Assembly (NCBI GenBank): GCA_911387785.2
Contig: OU426982.1
Location: 126,427,993 to 126,491,992 of the forward strand
Length of the DNA stretch: 64,000 bases
From: Aelia acuminata
Taxonomy: Eukaryota; Arthropoda; Insecta; Hemiptera; Pentatomidae
Direction of reading: 5' to 3'
Within the stretch, counting starts at the first letter, position 1. The number at the start of each line of letters is the position of its first letter. The position numbers and the translations under genes were made by a program. Positions 34,275 through 44,699 of this stretch are shown piece after piece. The notes under the pieces were generated by a model that searched no databases, was not told the DNA's origin, and worked only from the letters and a program-made list of their open reading frames with translations.

Positions 34275-34471
34275 GAATTACCTATTAAACCTTAAAATAT
34301 TGTTTTGTTTTTTGTTTAAGTTAATTGGCATCATCAAACAAATTAATATAATTTTATCAAGCCACTACGTTTCGGGGATTGCTTCCTATCTTCAGAGAGC
34401 GTGTATAGTTATTTATTTTTCTATAAAAAAAAAAAAAAAAAAAAAAGGTGCTCGATTGCTTTAAATTGTTT
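34275..34471 (-). repeat. Tandem LTR-like unit, copy B, with best hammerhead-like core
   Basis: A shorter copy of the preceding unit (the AT-rich middle is replaced by a 21-nt A run). On the minus strand 34395-34369 reads CTGAAGA, a GGA/TCC hairpin and CCGAAAC. Head-to-tail terminal repeats with such a motif are a known trait of Penelope-like elements, but no polymerase or GIY-YIG sequence was seen nearby. Confidence 0.7.
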
Positions 34472-34474
34472 GAA

Positions 34475-34835
34475 ACTTCGGGACCGATTAATACTCATCC
34501 CAACCTGAGCAACGTATGGCTCCAAACTTTGTTTGGAAACAAACTTTTGTCGTCAATGTACTCTAAACACTTTGGTATGAACACAACTGTGATTCTGGTA
34601 TTTTGCACGAGTAAATTAGGATGTAAGATACAGATACGAGAAGATGGGGACAAACAGGATGGGAGTCACAAGTATCGAGCCACAAGCCGAGGTCACAGAA
34701 ACTTGTTGCGGTCGCTGATTATTACTGATTTCGGTCATGACAAAAAACGCGATTGGACCGGGACTGGGTGAGAACTGGTCCTCAACCAATCAGCCACCGT
34801 GTTCTATCTTCGGCTATGTAGTTCGTCCACTGGGA

Positions 34836-34860
<25 letters not shown>
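34475..34860. other. GC-richer segment without recognisable gene
   Basis: A 107-codon frame (34448-34771) starts inside the repeat and shows no domain. Confidence 0.3.

Positions 34861-34893
<33 letters not shown>
34838..34893. repeat. CT then AT microsatellite
   Basis: (CT)n passes directly into (AT)n. Confidence 0.95.
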
Positions 34894-34894
<1 letters not shown>

Positions 34895-35283
34895 GTAATT
34901 AAATAAAAATAATAATTAATAATAAATAAAAAAAGTTGAAGTTTTTTTTCAATCTTGGGATGATTATTAACCGGTAATTATATCTAAAAACTTCGACGTG
35001 TTATCAGATCGAATTCGTTCATTTTATTCGCAACTGGCAGTCATTAGCGAAAGGACTTTTGATCCCGAACTTCTTATTGAAATGCTACTGTTTGAACGTG
35101 CCTTCATTATTGAGAGCACCTACCTTTAGCCTAAATTCGAAGTAGTACCTTAAATCTGTTGGATTAGAAATATTTACGTATTTTTTTTGTACTTCTCCCC
35201 TCTATATATATTTTAAATTTTATTAATAATTCTAAATATTTGTATATTTTTCATTTTATATTTATATAATATTTTTTATTTTG

Positions 35284-35350
35284 ATGAGAAATGGTGTAAT
35301 GGAACAAATCACGCGGGTAACGCAAAAACCCGAGTTCGAGTCCCAGCCAA
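35284..35350 (+). repeat. tRNA-like relic
   Basis: TGGTGTAATGGAACA resembles an A-box, and GAGTTCGAGTCCCAG resembles a B-box. The acceptor and anticodon stems do not close, so it is not a working tRNA gene. It is followed by an AT microsatellite and T-run, as in a decayed SINE. Confidence 0.45.
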
Positions 35351-35369
35351 GTCCAATTTTTTTAATTAA

Positions 35370-35373
35370 TATA

Positions 35374-35407
<34 letters not shown>

Positions 35408-35410
35408 TAA
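35370..35410. repeat. AT microsatellite and T-run
   Basis: (AT)n of about 22 bp followed by about 20 T. Confidence 0.9.
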
Positions 35411-35584
35411 TTGAGGAATTTAGTTTAATACACCATCATTTCGGTATTATTCAAAGTTTTATGAACGGGATAAATATTATTCTAATCTTCATAAATTATT
35501 TTGCAATTATTACACATATGTATTGAATGGCCAAAATACTTTTTTTTAATATTTTTTATGACGATCTTTCACCCTCAAGGGGAA

Positions 35585-35760
35585 CTGTAAAAAAGGTTTA
35601 AAGATTGGCTGAAGTTATGCAATTTTAATATGGACAGGTGTTCGCACCTGGTATGAAAGAACCACTGAGCGAAATTTGAAGAATTTAGGACAAACGGTAT
35701 GTATTTCTATAAAGAACAAACAAACAAACAGAATTTCATCTTTATTTAAATAGATTTAGA
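35585..35760 (-). repeat. RTE-like 3' repeat, copy 2 (partial)
   Basis: Matches 27475-27640 closely through GCAATTTTAATATGGACAGG, GTTCGCACCTGGTATGAAAG and AACAAACAAACAAACAGAAT. The CTAGCTG end is missing. Confidence 0.7.
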
Positions 35761-35764
35761 ATCA

Positions 35765-36225
35765 GCTTTGAGGTCGGGCTATGCCATTCGATGGATGTGA
35801 CCGAAAAAATATGACTCATTTGACTTCTGTGAAAGAACAATAGTAGTTACTCATGCTGGTGTAGTTTATTTCTAGGAGCACTTCCTGTAATAATGATGCC
35901 GGGCCTAATTGAATATTCTGCCAAACGAATTTGTTAGCCTAATATCGGCTATATAACATGTCATTTTCGTACTTTCATGCAAATCAACTTGAAACTAGTT
36001 CGAGTTAGTAAATGGGTTGAGATGAATAGTTTATAAAGGTGAATAAAAAAAGAACCATTAAACAATGCAAACACTTTAACAGAAAAATTATATTCAAAAG
36101 TAAAATTAATCTGTTAGTTCAAAGTGTGAGCATGCCTTGATTAACCAATTATATTTTATGATGGTGTCGAAACTGAAGAATTATAATCAATCCCGACAAA
36201 CATCATCAAATGACCTTTACTCTTA
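35765..36225. other. No gene seen
   Basis: A block around 35998-36125 (GAGTTAGTAAATGGGTTGAG ... TTAATCTGTTA) recurs at 37198-37320, a diverged direct repeat 1.2 kb away. Confidence 0.45.
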
Positions 36226-36226
36226 T

Positions 36227-36785
36227 TCCCTACGACTACTTGTACTACATTATCCTTCAACAATGCTCCACTTATCCCTGTCGAACAGATCTGCTTCTTA
36301 GGACTCCACCTTGACAAACGACTCACCTGGAATCCTGAAACAAGACTGAAACCACAAGAAACTGCCCGGCTCTACAGACTAATTCAGCACTTAGGTACTT
36401 CACAAACTCTCAAAACAATCTATGACAAAAGACTACTTTGTCATAGAACTAGACTTTTTCTAGACTACTTTGAAATTCTTAAGACCTATTTAGCATTATA
36501 GGATTGAGTTATGGCGTTCCACAAACCATTCACTCTTTACAGATACTGATTACATAAAACCATTGATGCTCCATCACCAATAAAATCGTCCATAAAGATC
36601 TTAATGTTCCATTTGTCTCCGATTGTGCCCGATCCCGGTACCAGACCTTTCATAATAAGTTCTCAAACTATCCTAACCCACTAGTTTTCAATCTTGCTTC
36701 CTCCTCTATTCTTGACGATTCTCCTAGGCGTCTGAAAAGAAGATGGTCTCATGACCATCAAAGTTAAAATAATAATTGAGCAGTA
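36227..36785 (+). mobile_element. Jockey-like LINE, reverse-transcriptase C-terminal half, decayed
   Basis: The plus strand translates near 36276-36390 to PVEQICFLGLHLDKRLTWNP followed by a helix-rich ETARLYRLIQH segment. The LG-x-HLD-x-LTW block marks the region just after the catalytic RT core in Jockey/CR1-type elements. Further on are IDAPSPISNKIVHKDLNVPF-like and SPRRLKRRWSHD pieces, the C-terminal motif also seen in the other tails. Several frameshifts and stops separate the blocks. It is the longest LINE remnant here. Confidence 0.75.
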
Positions 36786-36789
36786 CCAT

Positions 36790-37345
36790 TTATTCTCAAC
36801 AACCCTTTTCATTACATTACTTTCTATTATTTCATATCAGACACATTTATTGGACGTGACTTAACTTATATGATTCATAATTAAATTATGACATAACTTT
36901 ATTTAGCATGTAATTTTTGTAATAATATAGGTATTATTCAAATACTCTTTTAAACATTTTTAATAAAGTTTTTTTTTTAATGGGGGAGAGGGCATTGTAT
37001 AGAGGAAATCTTCTGTCTTCTGAGAAAGGCAATTACTTTTTCTTCTTTATTTTTTTTTTACCTGGCTATATTTATAACTTAGCTGCTTATTTTTATTTTT
37101 TATAGTAAAAAGCGTTTAACCTAACGTCTTGAAAAAATCGATTCGTCTTTTAAACTGACCATGATTACTGAATTCCATAAAACTTGTAACATAGTTCGAG
37201 CTAGTAAATGGGTTGAGAAAATAGTCTATAAAGGTTAATGAAAAAAAGACCCATTATGCACTACAACTACAAACACTTTAATAAAAAAGTATATTAAAAA
37301 AAAATTAATCTGTTACATCAACATATTTGTTATGATGTCAAATCA
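36790..37345. other. AT-rich stretch, no gene seen
   Basis: Contains the second copy of the block noted at 35998-36125 (37198-37320). Confidence 0.4.
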
Positions 37346-37357
37346 ACATAAGAATTT

Positions 37358-37630
37358 CGGGGTCAACTGTAATATAGTGGTTAGCATGGCAACCTACAAT
37401 ACTAAAGGTCGCGAGTTCGCGCCCCGTGGTGGCCCTAGTATTTTTTAATGGGAGTAAAAAATCCTTAGCTATGCCGTCCCTCGGATAGGACGTAAAATAG
37501 AGGTCCCGAGCCTGTACAATGTCAGGTACTCGTTAATGATCCCTATACCTGGATTGGCAAAATTTAGGACTCCCACTGTAGCATCGTCCGATTAGCCTTA
37601 GTGGCATAATCTGAGGTTAAACAAACAAAC
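37358..37630 (+). mobile_element. SINE-A, copy 8, full length with target duplication
   Basis: The complete element is flanked by ATAAGAATTT (37348-37357 and directly after the AAACAAAACA tail). Confidence 0.9.
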
Positions 37631-37783
37631 AAAATAAGAATTTGTCCCCGACTAGAGGTTATTGCTGAAGAGGATCCCATTATGATTATCGGACGAAACG
37701 ACGACCCTCGACCCCCTACCGTGAGGAGGATTGCAGAAGGAGGATTTAGAAACCTTGTTAACAGATCTGCATTTATTTGCTGC

Positions 37784-37879
37784 AGTTGAGGATGACGCAA
37801 GGATTGGCACAGCCGGCTCCCGTGCAGGGGAAGACGAGGCTGGATATCGTGAGCGCCCAGGGGCCCCCGTCCTGTCTTG
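37784..37879 (+). other. Possible coding exon, GC-rich, unrecognised
   Basis: The acceptor-like TTTATTTGCTGCAG precedes an about 95-bp GC-rich block ending TCTTGG before GTACGT. One frame reads EDDARIGTAGSRAGEDEAGY then RERPGAPVLSW, a disordered-looking peptide. A second frame is also open. The immediately upstream part (37650-37783) is also GC-rich. Confidence 0.3.
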
Positions 37880-38029
37880 GGTACGTATCCATCCCGTCGC
37901 TATTTCCCTCAAGCATAGCATTAAATAAGGGTAAATGCAGATTGAACTAGATGCAAACAGAATGCATCGAAATTCAGTTCAATCCTCTTTTTTTTTATGC
38001 TAGACAAACATATTCATAGTCTTCAGGAT

Positions 38030-38664
38030 CATGGGCGTCACCAGCACTAAATTATTGGGGGGGACGCTCAATATTTTCGTATATAGGTTAGGTAGAAATT
38101 CGAGGGGCTAAAAGTATAATAATAACCCCTAAAAACAACTGTTGCGGCATTTTAATTGATCCACTAACGCCGTACTTTAAAAGTATTTATAGTCTCTTAA
38201 AAATTGCCAATTGATGCCTCAGTTATACATTAAAATAGGGAATTGTTAAGGCTTAATGTTGAAGGATGTGGGCCAAAATTTTTTCTTCTGATTCTGATCC
38301 CACTAATTTCATTGCTTTCCATTAACTTCTATAAGCTTCATCAAATTAAGGGAAAGTAGGATCAAGCTGCTTGGTTTGAAAAAGAAATGTAGAGCAATAA
38401 AACAAAACAGTTCGAGCTGAAATAAAAAATATATAATTCATCAAATATACAATACGCCTGACTTGCTTTAAAAAATAGAGTGTGCTGAAATTAACTAATA
38501 TTTTACTTTTATATTTTATTGGTTAAAATTGGATAAATACTTAAAATCGCATTTTCATTTAATTTTTTTAATTGGGTCCTTTCCTGCCAAAATATTGGGG
38601 GGAACAGTCCCATCCTGTCAAAAAATTGAGGGGGACGCGTCCCCCCTGTCCCCTCCGGCCCGTG
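38030..38664. mobile_element. hAT-type MITE, 635 bp, imperfect 8-bp target duplication
   Basis: It begins CATGGGCGTCACC and ends GTCCCCTCCGGCCCGTG, with subterminal G-runs and C-runs. Flanking 8-mers are TTCAGGAT (38022-38029) and TTTAGGAT (38665-38672), differing at one position. The interior has no transposase. The overlapping minus-strand frames (38694-38509 and 38753-38568) are chance. Confidence 0.75.
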
Positions 38665-38799
38665 TTTAGGATATTGGTAGATTTTCTCCAACAAGCAGTT
38701 CCCATGCGGACTCTGAGGATATGTCGAAAAACACAGAAAAAAATAGTTTCCACTAGACTGAATAATAGCTATTTTATTGTTGTTGTTTTTTTTTGTTCG

Positions 38800-39005
38800 G
38801 TACCTCTACCTGGCCATGTGTGGCATAAGGGGGGTTACTCTAGAGGTATAACCAACCTATCCTAACCATGGTGGGTAGGTCGAGCTTTATTCCGTGGGGC
38901 CTCCACGATATAAAAATCAAACATCCTACGGCGGATTCGAACAGCCATCGTTCAGCTCGAGAGTGCTGAGGCGGGTCGCGCTTAAACAAGCTCGGCTATC
39001 CCAGC
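38800..39005 (-). mobile_element. SINE-B (type II tRNA-derived)
   Basis: On the minus strand the head reads GGATAGCCGAGCTTGTTTAA (A-box side) and, after a long variable-arm-like segment, GGCTGTTCGAATCCGCC (B-box). The spacing between boxes fits a Ser/Leu-type tRNA ancestor. The body follows down to about 38800. Confidence 0.65.
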
Positions 39006-39227
39006 TATTTTATGGTAAAAAAAATATTACACGTTTATAATCTCGTGCAAAAATGGTGCCGTCAGCCACGTGGTTACGATACAGGTGAGATAGAAAGATA
39101 CAGAAGAGAAACCGTTTCTTTTTTCATGTGTATTTTAAAAATAATAAGTCTTTCATGTTAAACAAAAATTTCGATATTCACACTATTCATTCAGAATCGT
39201 TTCTGTAATTGTAAGTACTATTCCCCC

Positions 39228-39402
39228 GCCCCCTCTTCCTTGCCTTTTAGGCTATACGGGGTTTCTCGGGCCAGGGGAGAGGGTGGGGGATTAATGCCGA
39301 GAATTATTGAATGCACCCTGGCTCCGGGTTTGAACGTGCAATCTTCGGGTTCCCGAACATACGTTGCCATGGGCAACGCGTTTGCCTAATCAGCCACCCA
39401 TT
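39228..39402 (-). mobile_element. SINE-D-like element (Ser/Leu-type tRNA-derived head)
   Basis: On the minus strand GGGTGGCTGATTAGGCAAAC is followed at type-II spacing by GCACGTTCAAACCCGG. The segment between holds a GTTGCCCATGGCAAC palindrome. Confidence 0.55.
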
Positions 39403-39409
39403 TTATGGT

Positions 39410-40045
39410 ATGTTCCTACAACCACTTTGAACGTCTACGACTAACAGACTGTGCATGATCTCCCCTTACCCCCTGACTGTTCTGATTCTAAATGTGACCG
39501 GTTGCTTTCAGAAACCATGAAACATGTTTCAATGATTGACGAATCGATCGGAAAAAACTAACCAATCGAAATTAGAATATAAAGATCGAGGGAAAGACAT
39601 GCGCAGGTGATACGAAGCACGGGTGAAAAGTCTGTTAAGTGGCTGCCACGGTTGGTGGCACTAAATCACCGAGTTCCATGGCCTTTAGGCCTAATGGAGC
39701 TGTCGGCAACTATATCCCTGTATATTTATATATATCTCCCGGCAACACGGATCAACACAAACACTCTTCGTGTTGTGCCGGAGGCACAGCCAGCCGTTAC
39801 TCCTTCAGATCTATGAGTTTCCATCCTACTTTCAAAGTTGTCATAGACAGTTATGTTCCGGTAATGGAAAGTTACCTTCTATGGACGCATTAATATTGCT
39901 ATATTTTCAGGAATTTTCCAAGAGACATGAGCGATCATAAATATTTTTAAAAAAATCAAAGATTTACCTGTGTTAATAGTGTTTATTTTACATTCATAAT
40001 AATAAATTTCACAATATGAAATGTTCCCTCTGCTCGAATTATGGA
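39410..40045. other. No gene seen
   Basis: Overlapping 69- and 84-codon frames at 39607-39893 lie in a moderately GC-rich patch without a recognisable domain. Confidence 0.35.
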
Positions 40046-40048
40046 ATC

Positions 40049-40535
40049 TCATAATCTCATGGAGCTCGTATGACAGAAACTAACGAAAGTGAATACAAAT
40101 CGCCTCCCTATGAGCTCCTTTTTGAGGTTTGGGAATAGAAATAAGTCACTAGGGGCTAGGTCTGGGCTGCAGGGTGGATGGTTGATAACATCAAAGCCCA
40201 AGGTGTCAATCGTGGCAATCATTTGACGAGAGGTATGCACAGAATGCATTGACATGAAGCAGCATTACTCCTCGGCTCAGCTTCTCCCTCCTTTTCTCCT
40301 CGATTGATCCTCTTAAACGGGTCAAAACATTATAATAGTATTCTCGTGTGATTGCAACGCCTTTGTCTTTGTAATCAATCATCAGGATTCCTTCTGAATC
40401 CCAAAGAATTGGGGCCATGATTTTTCCGGCTGAAGGTGTGAATTTAAATTTGATATGTGGCTCTTCACAGTGAAGTAGCAAGGGGCCTTCTTTAACTAAA
40501 AATATCATCATAGCTCTGTACTCAATGCTACTCAT
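40049..40535 (-). pseudogene. mariner-family transposase, catalytic domain, frameshifted
   Basis: The minus-strand frame 40535-40206 carries KIMAPILWDSEGILMIDY, then REYYYNVLTRLRGSIEEKRR and LSRGVMLLHVNAFCAYLSS. A second frame (40255-40049) continues LGFDVINHPPCSPDLAPSDL and FPNLKKELIGRRF. These are the hallmark blocks of mariner D,D34D transposases (WD.EG, the DNA.C block, HPP.SPDLAPSD). The usual DN of the second catalytic site is VN, so the key aspartate is lost. A frameshift separates the halves, and the N-terminal DNA-binding half is absent. No TIRs were found around it. It is certainly inactive. Confidence 0.9.
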
Positions 40536-40544
40536 TTTAATGGC

Positions 40545-42840
40545 AAGAGCAAACTGGCAAAACTAAAATAATTATAAATAATAGACAAGATGCAGTAGTT
40601 AGATAAAAGTTTGTGTACGTATAACTATTAAATAGGTAAACTTGATTAGTTGGATTAGTCCTTTATATTGATTCCCTCCTTCATTGTCAGGCCGAGAACG
40701 TTTTCACCTGCCCTCGTACATGTACCTACAATTGAGGCCCAAATTTCATGCCTCAAATCCCAATCATGATGGAGACTTTCAAGTTTTTAAGTGATTAGAC
40801 TAATATATCAATATTGTCCCTAAATGAATCATTATTTAACACAAAACAAAAATATGGTGCGATGCGCCCAACACACAACTTTCACTTACCAACTTACCTA
40901 TTTGATTGCAAATAGACGGAAGAGTTTGTTAAATGCCATTTCTCAAAGTCATTCATCTACTTCACGTCACATTCATTTACTTATTTTTGTTTGTATTTGC
41001 TCTTTAAACTAAACTAATTTTTTTTTTATTTAATAAAATTTTTACTTGTGATAATTCGGCAATATACCCATAATAATCCAAGTTTTATAATTCTCTTAGT
41101 AGTTGTGGAAAACTTCATACAGTTACCATGAATCAAGTAATATCCATTAAATGAACAGAACATCTTTAATTAAAAATATTAAAACAATCGTCTGTCCCCA
41201 AAGGCGTGCGCTCAAAGTGTTTAATGAGTTGACGAAAAAAAATTTTTCTCCTTTATATGTTTATTTGATTTCTTTCCTATTTTATATTTAGACATTTCTT
41301 ATTTTTAGGCGAAACGAAAGACAGATAACTTATATATATAAACAAAAACAAAGGTACTTTATAAGAAAACAAAAGAGGTCGCTTCCCCATTTAAGCCCCC
41401 TGAGAACATTTTAAGAATGATAAAGCTTACTTGATATTAAAGAATACTTGATTCTCATTTTAAACATGAAAGTCGTCATCAAAATCGTTAAAGCTATTTT
41501 GGAGAATATCGAAAAAGACGTAAAAAGTTATGAGATAACGTGCCCCTCTCCGTTTTATCAATTTTGATGAAATTTTTACTATCATGTTGCGGGCATATAC
41601 ATATACCAAATACCCAATTTCAGGTAATTAGTTTAAAGCAATTTATTTTCTTTATTTTTTAGAAATCGTACGATTAACCAATGCATTGCTATGAATTATG
41701 AATAAAGAAGAACGTTTATAGAAGGTACTTATCCATACAGATTTACTGCCTACTCTTAGTGAACATTTAAATACCTACAATAAAATACAAATTCCATCTC
41801 AAATGTATCCCCTCTTTCAATACATTCACCCAATTAAAGCTGTTAAATCATTCATTGTGAAAGTTCATTACGCTCCTTAATGCTTAAATACTTCTTGCTC
41901 AACCAGCCAAGGACAGTTTCGAAGGGAGCTTTCTTAATTTTGTGTTTATTAATTACATAAATTACGCTATTTATCCTTCTGCATTAGTTAGTTAATCATA
42001 ATTTTTAAATAACCTTCTATTATATAAATATCTATTTTCATAATTATACAAAACTCAAGATTGTATCTTCAATATATGATTTGTAATGATGAGTTGGATA
42101 GTCCAGAATGCCTATAATTTAGGGTTTAGGTTAGAATTCCATAAGAATGCTATTTTAATTGGAGAAAAGAAAAAAGAAATTCCTAATCAACACATCAATT
42201 GCCGACAATAGTTTTCCGGTTTCCGGTGTAATAAGCCATTTTAATTTAATTGTATTATAATACTGTAAATTCTAATTGTAAGGTGATGAATGTTCTTTGG
42301 AAATTTTTTATGTACCAAATTAATTTTAAATTTATTAAAAAAATTTATATTATTATAAATATGTACCAAAATGTTACATTAAAAATACACATGAAGCCCA
42401 AAATATTGACGATAAGTTCTTTGTGATTTTGCTAACAAGAATAATGTATTTTATTTTATATTTTTTTAATATAAATTGACAAAGTCCGGCCTTACTTAAC
42501 TATTTGGCTTTGGGAACTAAAAACTATTCTCGTGAACATAAAATTTATCGATAAAACATCAGTCATTTTTTTTAAATATAAAGATCGTAAAACAATTTTA
42601 TCAGAATATACCTATATAAAGATTAAGCTACTCGGTTCTTTTTTTCACTTAGTGAGGAAGAGTGCTTTATTTATGGGACCACAAAATCCAATTACGATAG
42701 TAACACCAGTTTAAAATGTGACAATGAAATAAAAGTTCCTTTCATATATGCCAAAAAACGTAAAACACAAAGATGACAAAAGTATTATATATACTGATTA
42801 AAAAATGTATGTTCACAATTGGCAAATTGAAATGTGAAAG
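40545..42840. other. AT-rich stretch, no gene seen
   Basis: Short chance frames only (40824-41012, 42532-42714). Confidence 0.4.
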
Positions 42841-42851
42841 AAAGTAACTCA

Positions 42852-42946
42852 TAGATAACCCCAGAGGATGGGCCATTAGCCCGAAACCTTGGGAAAGCAA
42901 ATAAAATTTTGAATATACGGAAGAGACTCCTTCATTTAAAAAATCC
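42852..42946 (+). mobile_element. Partial copy of MITE M4
   Basis: ATAGATAACCCCAGAGGATG, AGCCCGAAACCTTGG and GACTCCTTCATTTAAA match the right half of the element at 18052-18319. The left half was not found. Confidence 0.7.
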
Positions 42947-42959
42947 TATAAAGATTAAA

Positions 42960-43330
42960 ATTTATATAAAAAAAAAGCGATAAAAATTAAAAAGGTTGTA
43001 ACCGTTTTTTATAAATAACATCTGCATTCAGTGAATAATAAAAACTATAGTAATAATAGCAAAAAGAACGATTTATCTTTTTTCATATTCTTCATTATTT
43101 AGGAACATGAACGATTGCAAAGAATGAAACTGAAAATGAGAAGTATATGCAAAACAATGCAACTTTAGGTAAATATTTCAAATCAATCCATCCATTACAT
43201 CTCTATTTTTGATGTAACAAACGTACGTCCCCTGTTTTTTTTTATATATTTAAACATTTTTTCTCCAAAACTATGTCGAAGAACATGAGTAGTAGCGATA
43301 CATAACAAAGTGGAAAATAACAGTTGTCTC
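42960..43330. other. No gene seen
   Basis: AT-rich spacer. Confidence 0.4.
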
Positions 43331-43335
43331 GGAAG

Positions 43336-43790
43336 TCAGGTTGGCAATGAAGTATTCTGAGAGATAGATAACGATATCAAGCGAGACAGAGTTCGCCGGG
43401 GGACACTGAGGCTAAGTGAGCCCAATCCGAAGACCAACTGGCGCATCCTCGTTTTTTGCCCGAGTTTGACACAAGAGCGCCGACATGTGGCCACTGGAAG
43501 AGAGAGATAGCCCAAGGTAAGTGAGCCATCAATATCTTCTTGCCATTGTCTATCGACTGCTCCACTGTTCCATCTCCTACTCAAAGAGAAGACTTCCTTA
43601 ATTCTGTTGTTAACCGGATTCGGCACGGGGCGGGCAAAAACCATCCTCTGCTCCTCCCCGGGGGACCAAGGCCGCTCTTCGCTCTTTGGTTATACCCGAG
43701 TCACCTTTCACCGTCGGGCATTGAAGTCTCCGATTCACTTTCTGGTCAAGCGAGTAGACACCATCCAAATAATCGTAATTAGCAAAATAT
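43336..43790. other. GC-rich island with open frames on both strands, unrecognised
   Basis: Frames 43644-43336 (minus), 43540-43782 and 43607-44059 (plus) overlap, so at most one could be real. None shows a known domain. A host exon, UTR or old repeat are all possible. Confidence 0.25.
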
Positions 43791-44036
43791 TGATCAATAA
43801 TTTAATGAATATCAAAGAACCTTATTTAAATATGCATAAATGCACGCATATAACACGTTGGACCACAGTTAATATAGGGGTAGAATATTACTATGTACTA
43901 TGTACACTGAGCGTACAGCAAAAAAAAAAAAAAAAAAAAAATCGAATCAAATACCATTACATTTTATACATAAACAAATTCGTGGAATTTTGCCTATGTG
44001 CAGAGTTGCTATTTTTTTTTTTTTTTTTTTTTCAAA

Positions 44037-44322
44037 ATATATTAGGTATTTTTAATTAATAGATATAAAAACTTTTTTTATTTTTAATTATTAAAAAAAA
44101 GTGAATGAATGAAGTATATTTTATTTCTTTCATATTTATAAAATAGCCGGAAAAAAAAATTACTAATAGCTTGGGATAGGCCCATCAGCTAGAGTGACTT
44201 TGACTTCATTTTCTAAAAGGAACAAAAGAAATTATTTTAAAGGAACGAAAGAAATATTTATTTTAAAAAATAATAATAAAATAAAAAAGTTTTTATATCT
44301 ATTAATTAAAAATAACTAATAT
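44037..44322. mobile_element. Small foldback/MITE
   Basis: The arm at 44037-44095 (containing TTTTTAATTAATAGATATAA) is mirrored at 44272-44322. The interior is about 175 bp, without coding sequence. Confidence 0.65.
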
Positions 44323-44435
44323 CTACTTACTTTTTAAAGGATAAGCTATAAACTTTTTTTTATTTCAATTATTCAACTGTATTCGTTTAACGCTGGTAGA
44401 TAGCAAATTTAATAAAAATGTCACAAGTAATCATA

Positions 44436-44699
44436 TGTAAATCTATATACCTAAATAAAGATGAAATTCTGTTTGTTTGTTCTTTATATAAATCCATACC
44501 GTTTGTCCTAAATTCTCCAAATTTCGCTCAGGGGTTCTTTGATATCAGGTGCGAAGATCTGTCCATATTAAAATTGCATAACTTCCTAGGCAATCTCTGG
44601 GTACATTCTTTATTGTTTTGATCAAAAATCGTCGTTATTAATAGATTTTATAGATTTCAAAAATGAATTCTCCGGGTGAAACCGGTATATACAGCTAGT
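44436..44699 (+). repeat. RTE-like 3' repeat, copy 3
   Basis: Inverted relative to the 27300 copy. It runs from AAAGATGAAATTCTGTTTGT through CTGTCCATATTAAAATTGC to GAAACCGGTATATACAGCTA. The 67-codon frame within it is a shadow. Confidence 0.75.

Noticed and set aside
35284..35350. A tRNA gene
   Set aside because: Box-like motifs are present, but the acceptor and anticodon arms do not pair. It is a SINE-like relic.
37564..37928. Minus-strand proteins of 78 and 89 codons
   Set aside because: One runs into the tail of SINE-A. Both are antisense to the more plausible plus-strand exon candidate.
43336..44059. Coding gene in the GC-rich island
   Set aside because: Three mutually overlapping frames on both strands, none with a domain. 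The longest ends in poly-A/poly-T-derived Lys and Phe runs.
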